Origin: Pipra filicauda
Taxonomy: Eukaryota > Chordata > Aves > Passeriformes > Pipridae
DNA length: 64,000 nucleotides
Assembly (NCBI RefSeq): GCF_003945595.2
Contig: NW_024103452.1
Location: forward strand, 1,612,001 to 1,676,000
Reading direction: 5' to 3'
The notes under the pieces are model-generated. The model was not told the DNA's origin and made no database searches. It saw only the letters and a program-made list of their open reading frames with translations. Shown piece by piece: positions 38,901 through 50,900 of the stretch; the stretch's first letter is position 1, and every line of letters begins with the position of its first letter. A program made the translations under genes and the position numbers.

Positions 38901-41900
38901 ATGTTATATAGGGGAAAAAATTTTGGTTTGTCATAGAAATAAGCTGTACTTCATAAAATGAACATGATGGCAGCTACCACCTTCTTTTAATAAGATTAAG
39001 GATGGAAGTCTTTGTTGCCCTCCTTTGGTTCAGTTAAATTAACTGCATGATAGGTCTTTTCCAGCCTGGTTGATTCTGTGAGAGATGCAGTGGTGCCCTT
39101 CTCAAAATCCAAAAGTACTTGTGGTCTCTATGCAGCTCCATTCTCCTGAGCCCCCTGTGTTATAGCAGCCATGCTTCAATTAAGGAGCACTTCTGTATAA
39201 CTGATGGTTGACTGGAAAGATTCCTCAAGCCTAGCTAGCAATACTTGGGATGTCTGGAAGTTGAAGCTACGGTCAGGGCCCTACTGTGTTAATACTCTGT
39301 TACAGGCAAAACATTCGTTCTCAAGAGGCTTGAATTCCTCTTAACCTTGGACACATGAGTGCAGCAGAAAGCATCTTATGTAAAATCACTGAAAAACGGA
39401 AGTTCTTCAGTCTTCTGTTAAACAAAGTGCTATCTCAGTTGTCAGCAGGTCAAAGTGAAAGGGAGCCTGACCCCAATGACTACTGCCCCAGGGATTTTAG
39501 CTGGAACATGCCCCAGGAAAAGGCTCAGTTGACTTTGCTGATGCCTTGTGTCAGAAACTCTGTCTAAAAGAACTGAAACTGAAATGGATACTCTCTAGAT
39601 TAAATGCAGATTACAGTGCCTGCGGTCCCAACTTTCTACCTTGGTTGAGACAAAAGTAAAGCTTTCAAGCTCCCTCAAGGTAAAGTGAGCCTGGGATTTG
39701 AAACTTTTGAGTTTTCCTTTAGTGTCAATTGCAAGTCCATTAGATAAACCCTGGAAAGGTGCAATTTGTATTCTCTGCACATCTTAGATTTTTCTTTCTT
39801 TTGCATCCAGGATGGGTGTCCTAGAGAAACCTGACTGAGAGCAAAAGATGCTGCTCCGAAAACTGTCAGCTGTTCTACTTGCAGAACCCAAATTAAAAAA
39901 AAAGACTCTGTACACTATTTTTCTTCTCAGACGTTGAAAGAATTACATGCCAAATTCAGATGCATAAATGAGGCCTGTTATAGAACAGCCAAAGGTGTCT
40001 ACTCTCTCCTTAGCCTACTGCAATTGATGGTTAACATGTCTGCAGCTCAATAAAGACACATGAAAATACTTTGAAGAACATGATCTGTTTTGGTTGGCCT
40101 TCTCTGCAGTGAAGGGAACTGACAGAATTCTGTAATGTGCAGTCTGGAGGATGAAGAGGCAGAGTGGCAGAAGAGGGAAGAGGCAAGAGTTAAAGAGAGT
40201 GGTGGAAACATCTACTATTTCTGTTAGAGTAAACACATCCAGTGACGTGGGTAACCAGAGTGTGTGAGGTGCCCACAGCCACGGAAGCAAACACAGGAAT
40301 AATAAATTACATGCTAGGAGATTAAATACAATGGACTCTTTAAGGGTTGAGTGTTGCAGTGCCAAGCTCTTAGCGCAGGGCTGCCGACTTGACTCCTTAG
40401 CCAGCTCCACAATGAATGAATGCTCAAGGAAAAGGTTCAACCAACCGTAAGCTCAAAGAATTTCTGCCACATCCCTGAGAGGTGCAATATGAGGATACTG
40501 ATCCCTGCTCTGTGCTTGGCTGATGAGGTGTATTGTTTTGTTCCGCTTTATCTTGTTTTTAAATATTGCTTCCTATGTGTAGAGTTTATGTGCAAACAAA
40601 ACTAGGAAAAGTGCCTGTGCTCTTCACTGAAAAAGGGTGGGACCCCTTTTTTCTATAACTGGACAAACTGTTTCTTAAAATGACAAACAGCTTCTCTTCT
40701 GTGTTTAGCTAGCTTGGGAGTAGGAAGGGAGGAACAAAGGAAGGAAAGGTGAGGGTGACACTCCCCAAAGGAGTGTCTGTGAACAAATCAGTAGCTTAAT
40801 TTTCATTGGGTCACTTTTAATTATCCATCGCATAATATTTTTGATATAGATTCACATCTTTTAGGTTTCTTTAAAATGAATCACTGCCACTCCAAAGTAC
40901 GCTTAAGCATTTACATACACTTGTACGGCTGCAGTAAGCGCAACAAATAATGATTTGCCTGAGACTAAAGAACCGATCTGAAAACCCACCAAGAGTGAGT
41001 TTTATCGTGAGAGAAATGGTTTGACTACAAGCAGCACTGGTAGAAGAGAGGGAAGTTTGTGCTTCTCTTGCCTTCTGACAAAAGTGCTTCAGTGTAAGAG
41101 CCATTGGACAGTTTAACTTCAGTGCTTTTCAGCTCTCATCTCCTTTTCTATTTCTCACTGTCACTGCCCCTGAATAAAGAATTTATTGTGCTGTGTTGGC
41201 AAGGAAAGCAACTATTGAAGCACAGTAGGTAACAGGTCTATCTATAACAAGCAACTTATCATGAAGGCTACTTAATAGAAGTGGACAGAGGTCACTGAAC
41301 AAGATATTCAGCTTTTAAAAATGTCTTTTGCTGGTCTCCTCAAAGCTGTAAGAAGACAGTGTGAACAGCAAAGGCAGTATCTGGTGCACACAAAGCTGCA
41401 CTGGCATGTTTTTAGACATGTCCTTGTGGGCAGTGACGTGGGGCATGGACTACGAAATGGCACTGCTTGGCCATAACAGCCCCCATACGCGTGTAGACCT
41501 TGAACGACTCATCACCAGCAACAAGCTGTGTGCAGATACTTGCTTTTTATCTCAAGTTGATAGCTAGCAGAGAAGACAGGAAGTGCTACCACAGCATGTA
41601 TGAAAGAGTCTGCTGCACTAGCAGGGCGTCACGGTGACCGCAGCTTCAGAGGGAGCACTCTGAGAGGCCCTTGGCCTGTGCCTGGCTCTGGGAACTCTTT
41701 GGGCTCACTGCTAATGGCAAAATAAGGAACCTGGTCGCAAACGCTCAGCACAATAATGTTTCAGTTTGCTCCTCAGGCAAAGTTCCACTTTTCAGGCACT
41801 CTCTTGCTTTCTTCCACCAAAACCCCCAAGTTTTGATTTAGTGAAGATACTTCTCTGGTCAAGCGTTGCTAGGCCAAATAATTACAGTTCTGGGTGGAAA

Positions 41901-44900
41901 CTAAAGCAGTTTTCCATGCACAGATTTGGAAGGCTAGCTTTACAGCTAATGAGAGACCTATGAGCTAACAGCCTGAGCAGAGCCCTAAGGAGGACAGGTC
42001 TTCATCCACCCTAAGTATCCTTGCATCCTGTACATCTCTGCAACAGAGGCTGTCAGTCATGCTAAAGCACACCACGCTGTGTGGAGGTTGTGATGTGGAA
42101 AACCTTGAGTTTGGAGGGCAGAAAGGGTCTTATTTCAGTGTTCCACTGAGCTGTCCCAGCCTGCCTGTCTGGCCTGAGGAGCCTGAATTTCAGAGTTTGT
42201 TCTGGCTGGGATTTCCTTGGTAGTGAGACAAGTTACACAGAAAGTAAAAGATGAAAAATGGGAATATCCCCTCCTTAATGGATCACACTTGGGTAGGCCA
42301 AAGTAGCACTATGGCTGTCACGCTCTGGAATATTCACTGCCAGTTTCTGCAGGCACAATACTCCACCAAGCAAGGGGGGCAGGCAGGCAGCAAGTGGACC
42401 AGGCACTTCACACTCCTGCTCAAGATGCTGATATGGTACACTGATTCACCCAAATCTGGGATTCAAATGTGACATAAATGTGAGAGACTGAAGGCTCTCT
42501 GGTCTGAAAACACTTTTCGTTTCATAGCTGCTCCATTTTAAGTAAATAGGAGATATTTTTGCACCCATTTTTTTGGCAGGCAGTTGGCAAATAGTTTGCA
42601 AAATGGAGGCACAGCAGTGAACCTGCAACTTCAGAGGGAATCCAAATGCATGACTCTGAAAGAAGGAATTAGGAGGATAGAAGAGGTGTGGGAGGGGAAG
42701 TAAAAAAGGAAAAATGTGAAAATGAAAGTTAGAGCTAAGATCCTAACTGAAGCTTTAGCCTGTGGGAATAAAATACTTAATTATTCTGCACTGTGTGCAT
42801 CCGCTTATTGCCATGAATGAAGTTTCGAAATGGACAACTGAGTTGAAAAAGAAAGTTTTCTGGCTCTGTATCTACTAAGAACAGCAAAATGATAATTTCT
42901 ACCTTAGCTAGAAGGAAAATAAGCTAGGCTTTCTTTGTTCACGTGATATTCTTTTGTCACTTGATTTGAGTTTTGGGTTTTGGCTTGTCCGGTTTTATTT
43001 TAGTTAGAGAGGATGCGAGGTATTGCAAAGGTAATCACAGAAATATAACATCATAGATGTTAAATAAGGAGTTCATTTACCCCTTCTGTTTCTGATGTGG
43101 TGAAGGCTGGATGTGTTGTACCACAAAAGCTCCGAGGTGCTTGGTGAGCACGTAGGAGGAGTTTAAGAGGAGTGACAACTCCCATAGCAACCCTGTGTTT
43201 GGCGTCTGTGCAGTGAGACGCAGTGGGTCACAGCTACGCGGGAAAAGGGCATATTCGCTCAGCCATGGGGAACACTCCTGAGATTAATGCACACAGCTTG
43301 TGCTGTCAGACCACCCACCCTGTTTGGGGCTATCACCAAAGTCCCATAGGGTTTGCGACAGTAACATTTACAGTGAAGCAGAGCACTGATCTACTGATGA
43401 CATATCCTGATCTTACTCCCTTGCCCTCTGAGTTCCTGAAGTTTACAGGAGTGCCAAAATACCATTTTCTTTATTCTTTCTGGGAACACAAACCACATCC
43501 CCTGAGTTACCTTCAAGACCTATTAATATTTTGGGAAATTCCACCACACCTAACTCACTAAGTTTTCTGTATATGTTTCATCCTTGTAACCAGTTTCCTT
43601 TCCCCCCACCCAAGGAAGGGTGTGATCTAGTTCCATGACTTTAAAAGGCCTTTTCAAATCTGTCTGAAGGCTGTGTGCCTTTTGTGACATCAACAGGGAG
43701 GGGAAAAAAAAATCAAGCATGCAAACAATAGCCTTAGAGCAAATATGATCTCACTGTGATTAAACCACAGTACATCAAAATCAAAAGGCAGATGGAAAAC
43801 CTAACCTCTTTCCCTCAGGCAGGCAATTAAAAACTTAATGAGAGGAGATCGGATGTTAAATGCTTAAGAATTGAAGAAGCAGAGCTGGGGGGGGGGTGGG
43901 GGGAAAGGACAGAAAGAAAGAATTCTGAAACGTGTGTTTTGAGTTCTCCATTTTCCATTTTCTGGCATTTGTGAGCAGTCTTCTCCCAGACAAAGCTTCC
44001 TCTAAAAACAACCACACCCTCTTTCCAAATTTAACCCTTCCTGTGCGGCTCTGGGGAAACAATTACAACAATTACAATTTGTCAAGAAACTATAGCTGGG
44101 TAGACATAGGCCCTCAGTATTGTCAGCAACTTACTTATCTGATGTCTTCAGCTTTGAAAAATATGACTTTTTTAAAAATTATTTTTTTAAGTCTAGAACT
44201 TAGATGAGCTGGGACATGCTCTTCTTCCTCCAAGTCTCTCAAAAGATATTCTGATAGTAGGGAAAGTCGCTCTTCTCCAGTCAATTTAGTGTCACCATCT
44301 AGGATACTACACAGCAACTACAACTTGGGCTGACCCAGGACTTCAGCTTACTAAAGCAAAACAAGCTTGGGAACTCGTATTTCCAGGCTTCTACCAGCCC
44401 TCAGCAGGCTGGTGGGAAGAAAAGATAGCATGTTGCCAGTGAATCAGGCTTCCAGGAGAGCCAAGCTTGGCCTGCAGAGATGATGCTTGCCAGGTCCGGT
44501 CAGAGCCATTTCCATTCTACAGGGTGGCAGCCAAAAGTCAACAAGCCTCCCAGAACAGCTCAATTTTGGCAAGCTGACATTTTCTGGGTAAGCATACCCC
44601 CGGAAAAGGGAGATGGTGAGTTCATTTTAACCACCTATAGTTACTTTGCTTAGTCTCAGGCTGAAACACAACTTTAACTGCATTCCTGATCGCTTGAGAC
44701 TGGTTTGTGCAGCTTCTGGGTCGCAAACAAGATAAAGCAGAGAGAGAAAACAAAAGAAGGTATCTGCTTGTAAACTAGGCCATTCTATAGCAGTAAAAAT
44801 TGGTTTATTACCTTAACCATTTTAACTGGATGTAAAGTCCACAGGATAAGGGCATTCATGACCCTACCTACTGTAAGCTGTTTAAACAGTCAACGTGCTT

Positions 44901-47900
44901 CTAGTTTTGTACTTAACCCTTTGGATCAAAAATTTCCTTAGAGAATCGTTGAATTTTCATAGTCTGTATCTTCCTCTCACTGTCTGCAACTAAGCACAAC
45001 ATTCATTGGAAGAATTGAGATTTACTTCTAGGACCTTTCAGCATATTCTAGGAGTTGTTGTCACCAAGCGATTCATGGTATTGCTACTGCTAAAATTTTC
45101 AACCTTGCTGTCAATAAGGCCTGCTTAAGAAGGGGCTTCTGATGTGCTGATTGCACTCCTGTAGAGTAAACCCATTCTTAATACTCTTCCTTTTCCAGGC
45201 AGGCTAATCCACTCTGACTGTGAATAAAGTGTTTTTAAAACAAACACAAAAATCAAAAGGTGAGAATTTGCTTCATCCCTATCGAGGAAAAAAAAATATA
45301 CAATTTTTTCATGCTAGGCACTTGTGTTTCTAGGACTGAAAACTATAACTTTAGCAGTCCTGTTTCATGTCAAATGGAAGCTACATCCAAATCTGCTGTG
45401 GAAAAATGAACTCCTTAAAATTAAGACAGTTTCCACTACTGCAATGTCTAGACCAAAAGGCAAAAGAAAATGGTCACTTGCCAAGAGCAGCCTACGATAA
45501 TCAGGCAGTAATATGCAAAGGCCACACTCTGAGCTGCTATAAAGTGACCCAGCTTCACTGATGCTGAAAGCTGCAGCCATTTACAGGCAGGAGAACCTCT
45601 AAATGCAGCTTTACTCAGCAGTAGCCTGACCAAATAAATATTGCTAAATACATGCCATAAATATTCTTTTTGTAGTACAGTCCCAGATGACTATCTGATC
45701 AAGCCTACTGAAGCCTTGGCATAAAGAATTTTTCAGGGGTCAGAGGACTGTTCTAACACATAAATGTCCACTGCTGTCATGGATGCTAAGAGAGCATGTA
45801 TTACATAAAGAAGCATCTTGAAAAGTGATTTGCGCATTTACGATTCCAAATGTCACTGAATGTGGGCTCTTACAGAGATGTGTGGACTTTCATGTCCTAA
45901 GAAGTTCAGCTACTTGTCTCCATCAAGTGCAGCCAGAAATGGGAGCAGTAGAAGTTAAGGGTTCTCCACAAGTGTTGCAGCTAAGGCAGAGACTTGCATG
46001 TGCTCCTCTTCAGTGCTTATGTCATTTCAAAAATGGAATTAAACTTTAGATCTTGAGAGACAGGTGAGTTCCTAAATGCTGATGGTATGAATGGGATTTA
46101 AGTACTTAAATGTCTGTGATAAGCTAATCCAAATAAAATAAGCAAAATGAAACTGACTTTCCTTAGGCCCTTAAGTGACCTAAGCCCATCTATTGTATGC
46201 AGAAGGCATTCCCATGCCCCTAACATCTTTGATAACAGCAATATGACAAGTAGGAAGTTCTATGTTCCTGGTTTTCTCCTTTTTTTGTATGCAGAGAGAT
46301 ACAAAATTGTTTGCTGTTTCCAAATACTGAGGGAACATCCTCTTCTCCTGTACTTCTGTGCAAGACCAGGACCTCATGCTTGGCTGAGGACTGCCATGAA
46401 TGCAAGCTCTTTACAGGAAGACAAATAGGCTTCTTGCCTCCTGTTGTTTCTAAAGTTGGCCATAGCAGTCAGTAGGTACACCCACTCTAGTTTTGGTGCA
46501 TGAAAGTATGATTTGTGAGAATTGCCTCTCACTTTCACTCGGGTCACTAGATGCACCTGGTCTTGCTGCAAGGACTCTGGTCTTTATAATGGAGCACAGG
46601 CAGTTCAATAATATAAATGTCTCCCAAGACACCCCACAGAGGATTTCAATGTTCACTGATCAGGTATCAATGCAAGTATAATCTTTTCTAACCCCACTTG
46701 TTGCTGTGCTTGAGACTGTAAGATTCCAAAGACGAGTTTGTATGTGGGAACTGTGCTCCAACATTTAACTGTGCTCCAACACTTAACGAGTTCACAATAA
46801 TGCTGCATAAGACTTCTCCAAAGTCTACCATATATTCTGCAAAATAGTGGTTATTGGCTTAGAAAGGCTGCAGAACTCTCCTGAAAAGTGCTTTCATTTT
46901 ATCTTTGCAGAAGATGTTTCCATGAAGTCTTACTACTAGGCACTTCTCCTGTGCTCTATCTGGTAGGTCCCCCTTGATGAAGTCTTTTGACAGTATGGCA
47001 CTGTTTGGAATTAGCAGTGTTGAATCAAGAAATCTCAAGGCCAAGTAAGTCTAATATGTCTGCAACCTCTAGCAGGACCTTAAAAGTATGAGTAAACCCC
47101 CCCAGATAAGTATGTAATACCTCTTGTACTATTTAGAGTCAAACTGAATTGGAACTATCAAAGAAATAAGGAAGACTTGTTCATCTGATAGTTCTGTTTC
47201 CCCATCGAATACTCAGAACTACTGGACAGAGACAGATTAGGCTACCAGCTTCTCGATTAAATAGATTTAAAGCTACATTACTCAAGAAGAGTTGGTAGCA
47301 TAAAAACACAGAAGTTTAGAAATCACGCCAAAAACTTCCATGCTGTTAGGTCTAATGCTTTATGATGGCTCTACTTCCTCTAAAACAAGTCTTGTAACAT
47401 CCCTAAACCTCAGCATCTCCATCTGTACAACAGAATTAACAGCACTTTGCTATCCTACAAGACTTTGAATACTGTTGTGGGAGTTTCTCAAACACCCTGA
47501 GGTATTGAGGCACTTACCTCTATTGAGTATACAAATACATAAATCTACAGGGGGGTATGGGAGGGGAGGGAGGGGCACACAGAGGCCATAGGGGGGAAGA
47601 ATGGGAATCTGAAAATGACAGTGGCCATCCAAGCTTTGTGAAGGAGACAGTCCTTCTGCTACATCTCACTAGTGCTGATGCTCATGTAGGCCCAAGCCTT
47701 CTAGACTCTGGCCACCTCACTTCGTACACACACAGATGAGAGAAAAATCATGAAGCTTTCATTGCAAGAGAGACAGCACAAGCTTGGACAGTTTTTCCTC
47801 TTGTTGGTTTGTTCCTCTAATACTACATATTACAAGGTTTTTACAGTTCCTATTTACTTCTAAGTTTGATTGTCTCCCTGTGATTGATGAGATACTGAAA

Positions 47901-50900
47901 AAAATGAAAACTAACAGGAGTGAAGAATAAACAAAGCAGAGGATTTTGGTTAATAAAGTACAGACAGTTCTTTTTCCCTTTACATGGTCCAACACTCAAA
48001 GTCTTTCATTGCCAGGGTTACAAGCAGCTTTTCACAAGCATTTCTGGTTGGGAATATTGTATTTCTTCCCAGGGACACTATTTTGTTTGTCTTGGCGTGC
48101 AGACATTGTAATCAAGTCTATATATTACAGGACTGTGCTTTAGCACAAATGGCAGGAATTTCAAACCCCATTTAGTTTTCTTCCTTGCCCAACAAATTAT
48201 CTAAAAATAGATAATCAAGACCTCATACTTTACATCTACGTCATTCCTTTTGGCATAAATGAAGCAAGGAATGCAGCATTTTTTCCTCTCCTCTTTCACT
48301 AACAGTTTGGATGTTTTAGTAAACAGATAAGTCCCCCTTTCTTCCTCCTCCCTCTTATTTTGTCTTGGTTGTGAACAGCCAACAAGCTACAAAAGCCCTG
48401 TTATGATAATGTCTTCTTCCTTTTTCTTCTGTTGCACTTTTACTTTTATGGTCTGAAATAAGAGCATTGGAATTGCTGACCAGATATATCCTCTCCAATC
48501 CATGTTCTTCTCTGATCATGATAACCCAGTGGTATTTCTGTTCCTACAGAGTATATTATAGCTGTAACTGCTCCATCCTTGGAATCATAGTCTAGGTTTT
48601 GTTTCAGAAAAGGATGACCCTACCTTCTGGATCACAGAATACTGGAATGGCATCCTGTGAGAACTTGATGGGATGCAGTTATGTGGTACATCGAGATTTA
48701 GCACAAAAGCAAGCTGCTGTCATTAAAGAACTGATGTGTTGTCCTATTACAGCCACACCCCTACAGCAATTTGTTTCTCAAAGTACATTTTAGACAACTA
48801 GCACTAAGACATGCTAACAAACAACATAAATATTTGTTATGCTTAACCTTTTCTATCTATCCATAGCTTAGTTAGAGTAACTTTTGTGTTCTCCAGTATT
48901 GAACTAGTACATGAATGGTAGATTAGACCTAACCTGGGGTCAAATTTGTCTTTGCTTTAAACAGTCATGTCAGTTCTGAACTTGCTTAAATCCACAGGGA
49001 TTTTCCCATGGCTTTCAGAGGATTCAGACTTGAGTATTAAGTTGGAAGAATGCATAAAAAGTGAGATGGACTTTAGGTGAAGAAAGAGAGAGAGGGAACA
49101 AGTTTTGAAAATGTTTGAGTAAAAAATTGGTAGATTGAGTATCAGAAAGGATTTCTAGACCAGAAATGACCTCGGAATTAGTCACACTGAAAGTAAAGCC
49201 ATGACTGATGGAGAGACGTATTCAGGGTCTCATCCATGAATCAGTTTCACTTCTGTCCTGCTGTTAATACTCTAAATTAAACTATAGCAAGAATTTCAAT
49301 ATTTCATTAATTGAGGCCTTATGGACTATCACAATGAAAGCAAAGAATGACAGGCCCCAGTATAACACCAGAAGCAGTCAAATAGAGCCGAATCTGCACC
49401 TGGATGCTAAGCCTCTGAAGTGATGGTATGTCTCCAGGCATCATGTGTGCCATGAACACTCTCTGTTCCTTTATTTCATGTATACAACATAAAAAATAAC
49501 ACTTTGGTTTTCCTGTAGGAAGATAAAAGAAGGAAAATACCAGAAGAACAAATACTGAATGAGCAGGTATTTCTTTACTCCAGGGATAAGAAATAGATCT
49601 AAGGATGTTTGTCACAGTTCAACAGTGTAAATAACTACTTCACATTTCCCAGGGAAAGTAAACACTCTAGTCTAAGGAGAAGGTTTTTGAGCCAAAACCC
49701 TCAGTCTTGTCTTTTTTTTTTTTTTTTTTTTAATGGCTGGTTCTTTCTGTGTTTAGCTTTCTCTATCTAACATTACACAATCACACACCCAAACCAAAAT
49801 TCTCATTCCCACAAGACAGGGTAAAGGAAACATTACAGAGCAGGGAAGACTTCCCCCTTTTGAGCCACCCTGTCGGTCCTTATTCTTGCAGTGCCCCTAG
49901 GCTACATAGGACACAAGATCTCCTTTGCAGTCGAGGAAGGACAGGCGGTGACTTGACAAGAAATCAGGACCATTATTTTGCTACTGTGATACAAAAGTTG
50001 CTTAGGCATGGGCAGTCTGAAAGCAGTTGGTGAGCTCTGGACTAACAGCAACAGTGCTCTTCTACCCTCAAGTGCCTGATGTAATGTGCTCAGCGTAACA
50101 GCTTCTCTAAGCAGGTATAAAGTCTACCTGAACTGATTAGAGGCAGAGTAGATAGGAGAAAAGAGATGAATTTGATCTCAGATTTCAGATCAGTCAGTTG
50201 ATATGCAATGAAAAAAAACCAGCCATCAGATCCAGATCAAATTTTCAAAGTTGTGGATTATCCTTATTGATATACATCTTATACAATTTCTTTTTTCCTT
50301 ATTATTCTTAACCACTATGAGACTGAGAAACCATCAGCAGCTTTGAAAACTTAATTCTGACCTTTCCCAAAGTTTGGGTATGAAAGATCCAGAAAGCTTG
50401 GTCTGAACAAAGAGATTACAGAAAAATATGAAAATATATGCATATTTACAGAGATATCACTTGTACTTTTCACTCTGCCCAGGTTCAAAAGCCTTATACA
50501 ATGCTATAGCATCAGCACTCTTTTACACTACACTGCCTAAATTCAGTAAGGAGATGGACTTCACTTCCAAAGAAACTTGGTCTCCAAGTAAGTACATAGC
50601 GTGCCATTTCCAAAATCACCTTTTTATTGACGCTGAAGTTATTTTTGGCAGGAGAAGGAAAGTTTTTCCTTCCCTCCCCCTTTTTTCCAATCACACAAGA
50701 TTACGGTATGTCCGTACTGTAATCTAATGCCCTGTGGGCAATTCTGTACCTTGCCCAGACGTTTTTGAGTAATATTAAGATGAAAGCCTCTACATTTGTG
50801 TCTTTTGAAGAAAAAAAAATCCAACCCCCCAAAAAAAAGCCCCTCCAAAAAACCCCCAAAAACCTAACCACCAACCACCTCTGGCAAAAGGTTGCTAAAA

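Noticed and set aside
40015..40440. 141-codon minus-strand open frame in intron 1
   Set aside because: Low-information, Leu-rich translation with no domain; no flanking splice sites fitting a NEDD9 exon.
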